Shown: positions 37,758 through 47,448, counted from the first letter of the stretch. The stretch is 64,000 bases of DNA from JBBROS01 sp963792675 (GCA_963792675.1 CAWBWT010000002.1:1178001-1242000); one strand, 5' to 3'. The notes: a model not told the origin generated them from the sequence alone. A program made the numbers and translations.

Positions 37758-38990
37758 ATGACCGACCTTGCGCGCATCCGCGACCTGCTCGACCGCCGTC
37801 GCCCCGGCCACACTTTGCCGCAAGCGTTCTACAGCGACCGTGACATCTTCGAGTTTGACTGCGAGGCGATCTACGGCCGCAGCTGGATCCTGGTCGGTTT
37901 CGAGGTCGAGCTGCCGGAGCCCGGCTGCACGCTCGCGACCACCATCGGCCGCAACCCGGTCGTGATCGTACGCGGCCGCGACAACGTGCTGCGCGCATTC
38001 CACAATTCCTGCCGCCATCGCGGCGCCCAGATCTGCGCGCCCGGCGCCGCCCGCCGGCCGCGGCTGGTGTGCCCCTACCACCAATGGTCCTACGACCTCG
38101 AAGGCAAGCTGGTGCATGCCGCCCGCATGCCGGACTGGTTCGACCCCGCCGAGCACAGCCTGCGCCCGGTCGCCTTGCGCACGATCGCCGGCACCATCTA
38201 CGTCTGCCTCGCCGAGCAGCCGCCCGCCTTCGACGAGTTCCACGACGCGTTCGAGCCGCTGCTGGCGCCGCACCAGCTCGGGCGCGCGAAGCTCGCGCAC
38301 CAGGTGACGCTGGTCGAGCGCGCCAACTGGAAGCTGGTGATGGAGAATGCGCGCGAGTGCTACCATTGCGCCGTCAATCACCCGGAGCTGTCGGTGACCT
38401 TCCCGGTCGGCCGCCGCAGCCTGACCGTCGAGGAGCAGGCGAGCGTCAATGCCAGCTTCGCCGAGCGGATGGCCGAACAGGGGCTGCCCTGCGGCCCGGT
38501 CGAGGGCGAGTGGTGGCAGGCCGGGCGGTTCGCGCTCAACCCCGGCACCAGCTCGCTGACGATGGACGGCAAGCCCTGCGTTGCCAAGACGATCGGCGAC
38601 GTCGGCAACGGCGACGTCGGCTCGCTGCGCTGGGCGTTGGAGCCGCACAGCTTCGCTCACGCGCTCGGCGACTACGTGATCATGTTCAGCGCCATGCCGA
38701 CGGCGCCGGAGGAAACGATCGTGACGGCCAAGTGGCTCGTCAGCGCCGATGCGGTGGAAGGCGTGGACTACACCGTCGAGGGCCTGACGGAGCTGTGGAA
38801 CCGCACCAACCTGCAGGACCGCGAGCTGGCGGAAAACAACCAGCGCGGGGTGAACTCGGTCGGCTACCAGCCGGGGCCGTATTCCGAGATGTCGGAATCG
38901 CTGGTGCTGCGCTTCGTCGATTGGTACTGCAAGGCGGCGGGCCGCTACGTGGCAGCACACGGTGAGGTCCACGGGGAGGTCGCCGGCTAG
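37758..38990 (+). CDS. Rieske-type quaternary amine demethylase, GbcA-like oxygenase subunit
   Basis: Alpha-subunit-only Rieske oxygenase of 410 residues, most like glycine betaine demethylase GbcA. The [2Fe-2S] Rieske motif is C85-x-H87 (CRHRGAQIC) and C105-x2-H108 (VCPYHQW). The mononuclear iron site follows as ENARECYHCAVNHPEL, with N197, E200, H203 and H208. The opening DLLDRRRPGHTLPQAFY is shared with GbcA. The start is ATG 37758 because it follows GGAGG by six bases; an upstream in-frame ATG at 37704 lacks such a site. Such enzymes demethylate betaines, releasing formaldehyde. The matching reductase (GbcB) is not encoded in the window, so electrons must come from elsewhere. Exact substrate (glycine betaine, stachydrine or carnitine-like) is unresolved. 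Confidence 0.88.
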   Translation: MTDLARIRDLLDRRRPGHTLPQAFYSDRDIFEFDCEAIYGRSWILVGFEVELPEPGCTLATTIGRNPVVIVRGRDNVLRAFHNSCRHRGAQICAPGAARRPRLVCPYHQWSYDLEGKLVHAARMPDWFDPAEHSLRPVALRTIAGTIYVCLAEQPPAFDEFHDAFEPLLAPHQLGRAKLAHQVTLVERANWKLVMENARECYHCAVNHPELSVTFPVGRRSLTVEEQASVNASFAERMAEQGLPCGPVEGEWWQAGRFALNPGTSSLTMDGKPCVAKTIGDVGNGDVGSLRWALEPHSFAHALGDYVIMFSAMPTAPEETIVTAKWLVSADAVEGVDYTVEGLTELWNRTNLQDRELAENNQRGVNSVGYQPGPYSEMSESLVLRFVDWYCKAAGRYVAAHGEVHGEVAG

Positions 38991-39077
38991 ACACAACCTT
39001 ACAATTCCACTTGCCCTGGCCTCGTTCTTGCTCCCCCATTCCGCCGACGGCTTAGCGGAACCAACGGGAGCACGACG

Positions 39078-40746
39078 ATGATCCGAGGCGCCACCCTTCT
39101 GGACATGCTGCGGCTCGACCAACTGCGGCGGCGGTCCGGGCCGCTCGAGAACCACGTCATCGACGAGTTCCTGGCCGGTCGCCTCGACCGCCGCGCCTTC
39201 CTCGCCCACGGCACCCGCGTCGGCATCGGCCTGCCGGTGCTGAGCGCGTTGCTGGGTCTTCCGGCCGCAACCCCGGCGCGGGCGGCGGGCAAGCCGGACG
39301 CCACCATCCGCGTCGCCAGCACCACCCCGTCCGGGGCCATCGAGCCGGTTTCGACCGCCAATGCCGGCGGGCTGCTGATGCTGATGCAGACCGGCGAGTT
39401 CCTGATCCGCGACACGCCCAACCTCACCTTGCAGCCGGCGCTCGCGCTGTCGTGGAAGCCGAACGAGGATGGCAGCGTCTGGACGTTCGCGCTCCGGCCC
39501 GGGGTGAAGTTCCACAACGGCAAGACGATGACGGCGGCCGACGTGGTGGCCACCATCGACCGGCTCGCCAATCCGAAGAACGGCTCCAACGCGCTGTCGG
39601 CGTTCCGCGGCGTGCTGTCGGTGGGGGGCGCGCGCAAGGTGGACGACCTGACGGTGGCGTTCCACCTCGACGCGCCGAACGGCAACTTCCCGTATTACGT
39701 GTCGTCGGACAACTACAACGCCATCATCCTGCCGGAGGACTACTCCGGCGACTTCGAGAAGAATTTCGTCGGCACCGGGCCGTTCAAGCTCGAGCGGTTC
39801 ACCCCGAATGTCGGCGCCAACTTTGTCCGCAACCCCGATTGGTGGGGCGGCAAGGTGTTGCCGGCGCGGACCGAGTTCACCTTCTACGCCGACCAGCAGC
39901 CCCAAATTCTTGCCCTCCAGGGCGCCCAGGTGGACATCATCGCCGCGGTCGCGGTGCAGGGCGCGCAGGGGCTGCTGAACGACCCGGACGTGAAGCTGAT
40001 CAAGCTGCGGTCCTCGGCGCACCGGCAGGTGCACATCAAGACCGACGTGCCGAAATTCGCCGATAAGCGGGTGCGGCAAGCGATGGCGCTGACGCTCGAC
40101 CGGCCGGCGCTGGTCTCGGGGCTGTTCCGCGGCAATGCCGAGGTCGGCAACGACTCGCCGATCGCGCCGGTGTACCCCTCCGCCGACCCGTCGGTGCCGC
40201 AGCGCAAGAAGGACGTCGCGGCGGCCCGCAAGCTGATGGCCGACGCCGGGGCGGAGAAGGGGTTCGAGGCGACGCTGACCCTGGAGCGCACCCAGGAACT
40301 GCCCGACTATGCCGTGCTGATCCAGAACTCGGTGTCGCAGATCGGCATCAAGCTCAACCTCAAGATCGAGGACCAGAAGGCCTATTACGGCAACGTCAAG
40401 CCCGGCACCTCGGACTGGCTCGATTCCGAGATGGGCATCACCGTCTATGGCCACCGCGGCATCCCCAACGTGCTGCTGGCCGCGCCCTTGCTCAGCACCG
40501 GCGCCTGGAACGCGGCGCATTTCAAGAGCCCCGAATACGACAAGCTGGTCGCCGATTACGTCGCGGCCACCGATCTCGGCGTGCAGCGCAGCACCGCGGG
40601 CAAGATCGACCGGCTGCTGCTGGACGAGACGCCGGTCATCTTCGGTTATTTCTACAACTACATCACCGCGACCGGCCCCACCGTCAGCGGCGTCGAAGTC
40701 GACCGCGATCACCCAGCTCTTTCTGCAGAACGCCTCGGTCGGCTAG
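39078..40746 (+). CDS. Dipeptide-type ABC transporter substrate-binding protein, frameshift near 40701
   Basis: Family 5 solute-binding protein (DppA/OppA class), reconstructed as about 555 residues. The N-terminus contains a Tat-like signal, RRAFLAHGTRVGIGLPVLSA (about residues 42-61), unusually far from the start; mature sequence begins near KPDATIRVAS. Family landmarks such as WTFALRPGVKFHNGKTMTAA are intact. At about 40701 one extra base shifts the frame: the expected end TAITQLFLQNASVG stops at 40744-40746, whereas the uncorrected frame runs through the following repeat to 40871. It leads a five-gene transporter/oxidase run. By context it may bind a peptide-like betaine or opine. Confidence 0.82.
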
Positions 40747-40802
40747 CGATGGAGCGGCTAATCCATCAGGCAAGGCGAGCCCGTGAGGTCCGGCACCTTA
40801 CG

Positions 40803-40854
40803 GCTGGGGGTTTGGGGCCCCTGGCCCCAATGGGTCGAGGGCAAAGCCCTCGCC
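40803..40854 (-). repeat. 52-bp dispersed double-hairpin repeat, copy B
   Basis: Inverted copy of the element at 13415-13466 (47 of 52 bases identical; differences leave both stems intact). It lies between the binding-protein gene and the first permease gene, where it may limit read-through and keep the binding protein more abundant than the membrane components. Confidence 0.75.
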
Positions 40855-40874
40855 TGCCCACCGAGGGCTGAAGC

Positions 40875-41834
40875 ATGGACCTGGCCGTCACGCTGCTGCG
40901 CCGCCTCGCTGCCGGGCTGCTCACCTTGCTGCTGCTGAGCATGGTGATCTTCGCCGGCGCGCAGTTGCTGCCCGGCGACGTCGGCCGCGCCATCCTCGGC
41001 CCGCTCGCCGACCCGGACGCGGTGGCGTCGCTGAACCACCAGCTCGGCGTCGACCGGCCGGCGCTGCTGCAGTATTTCGAGTGGATCACCCATTTCGTCA
41101 CCGGCGACATGGGGCAGTCGTACTCGTATCGCTCGCCGGTGGCGCCGTTCATCGGCAACGCGCTGGCCAACTCGCTGAAGCTCGCCGCGGTGACCTTCGT
41201 GATCGTCGTGCCGCTGTCGATCGGCGCCGGGGTCTACGCCGCGAGCCGAGCCGGGCGCTGGCAGGACCGCGTGATCAGCATCGCCGGGCTGTCGCTGACG
41301 GTGGTGCCGGAGTTCGTGTCCTCGATCGTGCTGATCCTCGTCATCGGCGTCTGGCTGCGCTGGCTGCCGATCTCGGCCGCGACCCGGCCCGGCAGCAGCG
41401 GATGGGATCAGTTGCAGCATTTGATCCTGCCGGCCTTGCCGCTGGTGATCGTGCTGTTCGGCTACATCGCCCGCATGGCCCGCGCCGGCACCGTGCAGGC
41501 GCTCGACGCCGACTACACCCGCACCGCCGTGCTGAAAGGATTGCCGCGGCGCACCGTTATCGTTCGGCATGTGCTGCGCAACGCGCTGCTGCCGACGATC
41601 ACCGTCATCGCGTCACAGTTGGGCGGCATGATCGGCGGCCTCGTGGTGGTGGAGGCGCTGTTCCGCTACCAGGGCGTCGGCAGCCTGATTCTCAACGCGG
41701 CCCGGGGAAAGGACTTCCCGATGATGGAAGCCGGCATCCTGACGGTCGGTGCCGTCTACGTCCTCGCGACGCTGATCGCCGACGTGCTGTACAGCGTGCT
41801 CGACCCGCGGCTGCGGGCGGGGGTCGCCCGATGA
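40875..41834 (+). CDS. Dipeptide-type ABC transporter permease (DppB-like)
   Basis: Inner-membrane permease of 319 residues with about six transmembrane segments. It starts MDLAVTLLRRLAAGLLTLLL, typical for DppB/OppB. The conserved LPLVIVLFGYIARMARAGTV and a coupling loop (YTRTAVLKGLPRRTVIVRHV) precede the last membrane segments. The start is ATG 40875, and its stop overlaps the next permease start (ATGA). It forms the channel with the 41831 product. Confidence 0.9.
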   Translation: MDLAVTLLRRLAAGLLTLLLLSMVIFAGAQLLPGDVGRAILGPLADPDAVASLNHQLGVDRPALLQYFEWITHFVTGDMGQSYSYRSPVAPFIGNALANSLKLAAVTFVIVVPLSIGAGVYAASRAGRWQDRVISIAGLSLTVVPEFVSSIVLILVIGVWLRWLPISAATRPGSSGWDQLQHLILPALPLVIVLFGYIARMARAGTVQALDADYTRTAVLKGLPRRTVIVRHVLRNALLPTITVIASQLGGMIGGLVVVEALFRYQGVGSLILNAARGKDFPMMEAGILTVGAVYVLATLIADVLYSVLDPRLRAGVAR

Positions 41835-42700
41835 GTGCAACCGGGATCGTAGCGGCGAGCACGCCGCCGGTGCCGCGGGCGCCGCGCACCCGGCTGTCGC
41901 TCATTCTCCACTCCGGCGTGTTCTTGACCGGGCTTGCCATCGTGCTGCTCTGGGTGTTCTGCGCCGTGTTCGGCCCGTCGGTGGTGCCGCAGGACCCCTA
42001 CGCCGACAACATGATGAACACGCTCGAGCCGCCGTCGGGGGCGCATTGGTTCGGCACCGACCAGCTCGGCCGCGACATCTTTTCCCGGGTCGTCGTCGGC
42101 GCCCGGCCGATCCTCTCGATCGCACCCCTGGCCACGATTATAGCGACGGTTCTTGGCACCTCGCTCGGGCTGCTGACCGGCTATGCCGGCGGCCTGGTGG
42201 ACATGGTGCTCGGCCGGCTGATCGAGGTGCTGCTCGCCTTGCCGCTGATCATCGTCGCGCTGGTCGCCCTGGTGGCGCTGGGGCCGTCCTCCACCACCGT
42301 CATCGCCGTCATCGGGCTGATCTTCACGCCGCTGATCGCCCGAACGGTGCGCGCGGCGGTGCTGTCCGAGCGCTCGCTCGACTACGTCGCCGCGGCCGAG
42401 CTGCGCGGCGAGGGCGCGCTGCACATCATGTTCGCCGAGATCCTGCCCAACGTGCTGCCGGCGGTGCTGGTCGAGACCACGGTGCGGCTCGGCTACGCCA
42501 TCTTCACGGTCGCCTCGCTGAGCTTCCTTGGCTTCGGCATCCAGCCGCCTTCGGCCGATTGGGGCCTGTCGATCGCGGAAAACTACAGCATGATCAACGG
42601 CGGCTATTGGTGGACGGCGGCGTTCGCGGCCGGCGCCACCGCCTCCTTGGTGGTCGGCGTCAACCTGATCGCCGACGGCATCGCGGGGGCGCTCCGCTGA
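41831..42700 (+). CDS. Dipeptide-type ABC transporter permease (DppC-like)
   Basis: Inner-membrane permease of 289 residues with the OppC N-terminal segment and six membrane spans. The motif DPYADNMMNTLEPPSGAHWF with GTDQLGRDIFSR is diagnostic of DppC/OppC. The coupling region is YVAAAELRGEGALHIMFAEI. Its start overlaps the previous stop. Its TGA is embedded in CTGA, where the next gene probably begins. Confidence 0.9.
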   Translation: MSATGIVAASTPPVPRAPRTRLSLILHSGVFLTGLAIVLLWVFCAVFGPSVVPQDPYADNMMNTLEPPSGAHWFGTDQLGRDIFSRVVVGARPILSIAPLATIIATVLGTSLGLLTGYAGGLVDMVLGRLIEVLLALPLIIVALVALVALGPSSTTVIAVIGLIFTPLIARTVRAAVLSERSLDYVAAAELRGEGALHIMFAEILPNVLPAVLVETTVRLGYAIFTVASLSFLGFGIQPPSADWGLSIAENYSMINGGYWWTAAFAAGATASLVVGVNLIADGIAGALR

Positions 42701-44685
42701 CCCCGGCGCTCGAGCTGCGCGACCTGCAGGTCGCCTACCGCAGCCGCGGCAGCGAGCAGCAGGTGCTGCGCGGCGTGTCGCTGCGCATCGAGCCGGGTGA
42801 ATCCTACGGCCTGGTCGGCGAAAGCGGCTGCGGCAAGTCCACCGTGGCCCTGGCCGCGTTGCGCGCCTTGCCCCGGGCCGGCGTCATGACCGGCGGCGTG
42901 GTCAGGATCGCCGGGCAGGACGTGGCCGGGCTCGACCGCGAGGGGCTGCGGCAATTGCACGCCCGGCAAGTGTCGATGGTGTACCAGGATGCGAGCCGGG
43001 CGCTGAACCCCTCGCTGACGGTGGGCCGCCAACTCGACGAGGCCTTCGAGGCGATCGGCCGCACTGGCGGCCCCGAGGCCGAAAAGATGCTGCAGCGGGT
43101 GCAGATCGCAGCCCCCGGCCGGGTCATGGGCGCCTATCCGCACCAGCTCTCGGGCGGCATGCAGCAGCGCGTCGTCATCGCCATGGCGCTCGTGAAAGAC
43201 CCGGCGCTGCTGATCCTGGACGAGCCGACCACCGGGCTCGACGCCACCGTGGAAGCCGAGGTGCTGGACCTGATCGCCGCCCTGCGCCGGCAGTCCGGCA
43301 CGGCGGTGCTGTTCATCAGCCACAACCTCGGCGTGATCGAGCGCATGTGCGACCGGGTCGGCGTGCTCTACGCCGGCAAGCTGGTGGAGGAGGGCGACGC
43401 CGCCGGGCTGCTGGCGCGGCCGATCCACCACTATACGGCGCGCCTGCTCGGCTGCCTCCCGGTCGCGGGACGGCGCAAGAGCGATGGGCGGCTGGAATCG
43501 ATCCCCGGCTACCTGCCCGCACCGGGGCCGCTGCCGCCGGGCTGCGTGTTCGCGCCGCGCTGCGAGGCGGCCGATACGGTGTGCCGCACCGTCGATCCGC
43601 CGGAGCGTGGCGGCGCCGGGCATCGGGCGTACTGCCATTACCCGATCGCCCCGCGCGGCATCCCCGGGGTGCGGCCGATTGCGACGCCGGCGCCGGCGCA
43701 GACGGCTGGGCGGCCGGTGCTGCGGGCCGACCGGGTGTCGAAAAGCTTCGGCCCGGTGCGCGCCGTGTCCGACGTGTCGCTCACCTTGCGGGAGGGCCAG
43801 ACGCTCGGCCTGGTCGGCGAGAGCGGTAGCGGCAAGACCACCTTGGCCCGGCTGCTGCTCGGCCTGACCGCGCCCAACTCCGGCAGCGTGATCGAGCTCG
43901 ACGGCCGCCCGCTGCCCGGCACCGCCAAGACACGGTCGCGGGCCGACCGCAAGGCGCTGCAGGTGGTGTTCCAGAACCCGGATTCCGCGCTCAACCGCTC
44001 GCACACGGTGCGGCATCTGGTCGCCCGCTCGCTGTCGAAGTTGGCGGGCCTGGCCGGCCCGGCGCTGGAAACCCGGCTCGGCAGCCTGATCGAGGCGGTG
44101 CGGCTCACGCCGACGCATCTCGGCATGCGGCCGCGGCAACTCTCGGGCGGGTTGAAGCAGCGCGTCGCCATCGCCCGCGCCTTTGCCGGCGACCCGCGCG
44201 TGGTGGTGTGCGACGAGCCGACCTCGGCGCTCGACGTGTCGGTGCAGGCGTCGATCCTGAACCTGCTGGTGGACCTGCAGAAGAGTGCTGCCGTCAGCTA
44301 TATCTTCATCAGTCACGACCTCGGCGTGGTGCGGTACCTGTCCGACCAGATCGCCGTCCTTTATCTGGGGCGGACGATGGAGGTCGGGCCGGCCGAGGCG
44401 GTGTTCGACGGGCCGCACCACCCCTATACCGAGGCGCTGCTCTCGGCGGTGCCGGGCGCGCCGGGGCCGCGGGTGCGGCTCGAAGGCGAGATCCCGAGCC
44501 CGCTCAACCTGCCCGCCGGCTGCGTGTTCTCGACCCGCTGCCCGCGCAAGATCGGGCCGATCTGCGACGAGCAGCCGCCGCCCTACGACGACCAGGATGG
44601 CCACGCCATCCGCTGCCACATTCCCCGCAACAGACTGGGCCGCCGGACGGCGCCGGCGCCCGAAGCCAGTTGGAGCACCGCCTGA
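42697..44685 (+). CDS. Fused dipeptide-type ABC ATPases (DppD-DppF), probable CTG start
   Basis: A single polypeptide of about 662 residues with two ABC ATPase domains in tandem. Domain 1 has Walker A GESGCGKSTVA, signature LSGGMQQRV and Walker B LLILDEPTTGLD. Domain 2 has GESGSGKTTLAR, LSGGLKQRV and VVVCDEPTSALD. Each is followed by the oligopeptide-transporter C-terminal extension with a cysteine cluster (PGCVFAPRCEAADTVC and AGCVFSTRCPRKIGPIC), which can bind an iron-sulfur cluster in some relatives. No ATG, GTG or TTG precedes the first beta-strand (LELRDLQVAYR) in frame; the only candidate is CTG 42697, which makes a CTGA overlap with the preceding stop. A miscalled base in a GTGA or ATGA junction is possible. 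Confidence 0.85.
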   Translation: MTPALELRDLQVAYRSRGSEQQVLRGVSLRIEPGESYGLVGESGCGKSTVALAALRALPRAGVMTGGVVRIAGQDVAGLDREGLRQLHARQVSMVYQDASRALNPSLTVGRQLDEAFEAIGRTGGPEAEKMLQRVQIAAPGRVMGAYPHQLSGGMQQRVVIAMALVKDPALLILDEPTTGLDATVEAEVLDLIAALRRQSGTAVLFISHNLGVIERMCDRVGVLYAGKLVEEGDAAGLLARPIHHYTARLLGCLPVAGRRKSDGRLESIPGYLPAPGPLPPGCVFAPRCEAADTVCRTVDPPERGGAGHRAYCHYPIAPRGIPGVRPIATPAPAQTAGRPVLRADRVSKSFGPVRAVSDVSLTLREGQTLGLVGESGSGKTTLARLLLGLTAPNSGSVIELDGRPLPGTAKTRSRADRKALQVVFQNPDSALNRSHTVRHLVARSLSKLAGLAGPALETRLGSLIEAVRLTPTHLGMRPRQLSGGLKQRVAIARAFAGDPRVVVCDEPTSALDVSVQASILNLLVDLQKSAAVSYIFISHDLGVVRYLSDQIAVLYLGRTMEVGPAEAVFDGPHHPYTEALLSAVPGAPGPRVRLEGEIPSPLNLPAGCVFSTRCPRKIGPICDEQPPPYDDQDGHAIRCHIPRNRLGRRTAPAPEASWSTA

Positions 44686-46292
44686 TGATGAGCTCAAGCA
44701 GGCCGCCGATCAGCGGCGGCGTGCGCGACCCGCGTTCCACCGCCAATGCCGGGCTGACGCTCGCCGAACGCGCGGACCTGCTGGTGGTCGGCGCCGGCCC
44801 GGCCGGCCTCGCGGCGGCGATCCATGCGGCCGGGCAGGGCAAGCGCGTGGTGCTGGTGGACGAGAACCCGGTGCCGGCCGCGACCATGGGCGACGACATC
44901 CCGCTGCATTTCGGCCAGCGCATGAGCGGCGCCGTACGCAACCTCAGCGCGATGACCGAGGCGCTGGTCGCCGGCGAGCCGATGCTGGAAGCCGCCTTCG
45001 AGGCCGGGGTGGACGTCCGGCTCGGCACCGTCGTGTGGGGCCTCTACGCCAATGGCGCGACCGTCGGCTGGCTGCCGGGCAAGGTGGCCGGGCTGTCGGA
45101 CGGGGCGCAATCGACCATGCTGGGCTTCGACGCCGCGGTAGTCGCGACCGGGCGGCGCGACATGGGCCTGGCGTTCCCCGGCTGGGAGCTGCCCGGCGTC
45201 ATGGGTGCGACCGCCGCCGAGCGGCTGGCCCGGCTGGGCGCCCTCGATGCGCGCCGGGCGGTGATGCTGGGCACGTCGGCCGAGGCGCTGTCGGCGGCGT
45301 TGGCGATGCAGCGCGCCGGGGTCGAGATCGTCGCCGTGGTCGAGCAGGCCCCCGCGCCGATCGGCCCGGCGTCGCTGCTGGAGCAGTTGCAAGCGCCGCT
45401 GTTCGCCGGCCACGTGATCGCGCGGGCCGAGGGCAAAGACGGGGTCGAGACGGTGACCTTGGCGGCGCTGGACGGCGACGGGCGTAGGATCCCGAACCAG
45501 GCGGCGCTGCTCGGCTGCGACACCGTGGTGCTCGGGGTGGGCGCGGTGCCGGTGATCGAGCTGACCGACGCCATCGGCTGCCGCAACGTTTTCTCCATCG
45601 AGCGCGGCGGGCATGTGCCCGAGACCGACGCAAACCAGGCGACCTCGATCCCTGGGATTTACGCGGCCGGCGATTGCGCCGGGGTGTGGGCGGGCAAGAC
45701 GCTGGACCGCGGCATCGCCGAGGCCGAGGGACGGCGGGCTGCCGCCCATGCGATCGGAACCGCGGCGGAGGCGGGCAGCAGCACCCCGGACCCGCTCGCC
45801 TACGACTTCGCCGCCTATCGGATGGGCTGGGTGAAGACGGCGGTGGTGGACGCGGACGGCGCCGCGCATGTGTGCCAGTGCGAGTCGGTCAGCGCGCGCG
45901 ACATCCTCGAGGTGCGGCCGCCCGCCTACCTCAAATGGCCGACGCCGCTGCGCAACGACCCGGACCTCACCGCCCTGCTCGGCAACGGTCCGCCCAGCCC
46001 CGACCAGGTCAAGCGCCTGACCCGCGCCGGCATGGGCCTTTGCCAGGGCCGCCGCTGCCGCGAGCAGGTCGGCGCGCTGCTGGCGCTCGGCGGCCAGGCG
46101 CCGTTGAGCGAGGTGCCGCTCGGCACCTATCGCGCCCCGGTGCGGCCGCTGCCGCTCGGCCTGGCCGGGACGGTGGAGGAGCCCGAGGCGATGACCGAGC
46201 ACTGGGACATCTGGTTCGGCATCCCAGGCCAGGTGCGGGGGCATTGGGACATCCCGCCGCTGGCGGCGCCGAAGGCGGGGAGCGAGGCATGA
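44685..46292 (+). CDS. HcnB/opine-oxidase-A-like flavoprotein with BFD-type [2Fe-2S] site
   Basis: NAD(P)/FAD-dependent oxidoreductase of 535 residues, similar in layout to HcnB, OoxA and the large subunits of proline-type dehydrogenases. An FAD Rossmann motif, GAGPAG, is at residues 36-41, a second nucleotide fold is central, and a C-terminal BFD-like domain has four cysteines in CQC (C397, C399) and CQGRRC (C453, C458) that should hold a [2Fe-2S] cluster. The start is ATG 44685, overlapping the ATPase stop by one base. Its stop overlaps the partner gene (ATGA). It probably forms a membrane-associated amine or opine dehydrogenase with that partner; the small HcnA-type ferredoxin subunit is not present here. 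Confidence 0.82.
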   Translation: MMSSSRPPISGGVRDPRSTANAGLTLAERADLLVVGAGPAGLAAAIHAAGQGKRVVLVDENPVPAATMGDDIPLHFGQRMSGAVRNLSAMTEALVAGEPMLEAAFEAGVDVRLGTVVWGLYANGATVGWLPGKVAGLSDGAQSTMLGFDAAVVATGRRDMGLAFPGWELPGVMGATAAERLARLGALDARRAVMLGTSAEALSAALAMQRAGVEIVAVVEQAPAPIGPASLLEQLQAPLFAGHVIARAEGKDGVETVTLAALDGDGRRIPNQAALLGCDTVVLGVGAVPVIELTDAIGCRNVFSIERGGHVPETDANQATSIPGIYAAGDCAGVWAGKTLDRGIAEAEGRRAAAHAIGTAAEAGSSTPDPLAYDFAAYRMGWVKTAVVDADGAAHVCQCESVSARDILEVRPPAYLKWPTPLRNDPDLTALLGNGPPSPDQVKRLTRAGMGLCQGRRCREQVGALLALGGQAPLSEVPLGTYRAPVRPLPLGLAGTVEEPEAMTEHWDIWFGIPGQVRGHWDIPPLAAPKAGSEA

Positions 46293-47448
46293 GCGAGCCG
46301 TCCGGCGCCGCGGTCGTCATCGTCGGCGGCGGCGCCACCGGGCTTAGCGCGGCCTGGTGGCTGGCCCGCGCCGGCGTCGACGTGCTGGTGATCGACAAGG
46401 GCATCGTCGCCTGGGAGGCGTCGGGCCGCAACGGCGGCGGCTGCACCCACGGCTTCAGCCCGCTATTCGCCGAGGAGCAGCGGCTATGGCCGCAGATGGA
46501 CGAGCTGCTCGGCTATCCGACCGAGTTCTGCTCGGGCCGCATCCGCATCGCCATGGACGCGCAGCAATTCGCCGACACCGACCGCATGGTCGCGAACGGC
46601 GCCCGGCTCGGCTTCACGTCGGAGCGCTTGGACGCGCAGCAACTGCGCGAGCTGGTGCCGCTGGCGGGCGAGTGCTACGGCGCCACCCACCACCATTTCG
46701 GCGGCCACGCCAACCCGCACCGGACCGTGCAGGGTTATGCCTGGGCGATGCAGGATCATGGCGGACGGCTGCTGCAGCACACCACCGTGCTCGGCTTCGC
46801 GACGGAAGGGCGGCCGGGTCACCGCGGTCGAGACCGACCGCGGCACGTTCGGCTGCGACCAGCTCGTGCTGTGCGCCGGGCCGCAGACGGGGAAGCTGGC
46901 GGCGATGCTCGGCGTGCATGTGCCGATGGCGGCGGCACGGGCCGAGATGATCGTGACCGAGCCGCTGCCGCTGATGCCGCTGGGCGGGGCCGACGGCAAC
47001 GGGCTTTATGGGCGGCAAACGATGCGCGGCAACCTCGCCTATGGCGGCGGGCCGCATGAGTGGCTGGACGAGACCGACGGCATGGCGGCGCCGCCGCGCT
47101 CGAGCACGCCGCTGATGGGCAACATCGCCGGGCGCCTTGCCGCCATGCTGCCCGGCGCCCGCCATGCCCGCATCATCCGGAGCTGGGGCGGCATCATCGA
47201 GAACACGCCCGATGGCCGCCCGGTGATCGACCGGTCTGGCCGACCCGGGCAACGTCGTGCTGGCGACGCTGTCGTCGATCGGCTTCGGGCTGTCGCCGGC
47301 GAGCGGCCATGCGATCCAGGAACTCGTGACCGACGGCGCCTGCCACTGCGCCGACCTGTCCACGCTCAGCCTGGCGCGGTTCGCCGGGCTCGAGACGGGC
47401 TGGGTCGAGCGGCAGGGCTGGCAGGGCGCGGCCCGGGTGGCGTCGTGA
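46289..47448 (+). pseudogene. HcnC/opine-oxidase-B-like FAD amine dehydrogenase subunit, two frameshifts
   Basis: DAO-family FAD oxidoreductase, about 385 residues when corrected. The N-terminus has IVGGGATGLSAAWWLARAGV followed by WEASGRNGGGCTHGF. Two single extra bases break the frame. The first is in a GGG run at 46808-46810, after which GGRVTAVETDRGTFGCDQLV restores it; the second is near 47235, after which LADPGNVVLATLSSIGFGLS and GHAIQEL complete the family C-terminus. The stop is at 47446-47448. It starts in an ATGA overlap with the HcnB-like gene. The pair resembles catabolic opine or amine dehydrogenases feeding electrons to the respiratory chain. Two breaks in one gene could mean real decay, but both resemble the other one-base insertions in this window. 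Confidence 0.75.

Noticed and set aside
37587..40712. Very long open frame on the minus strand (over 1000 codons) antisense to the oxygenase and binding-protein genes
   Set aside because: It is low-complexity Arg/Gly/His/Gln-rich translation, the normal shadow of a high-G+C coding strand, and it overlaps two clearly conserved plus-strand genes.
40747..40871. C-terminal extension of the dipeptide-binding protein to 40871
   Set aside because: It reads through a dispersed intergenic repeat; the family C-terminus is recovered with a stop at 40746 after one-base correction.
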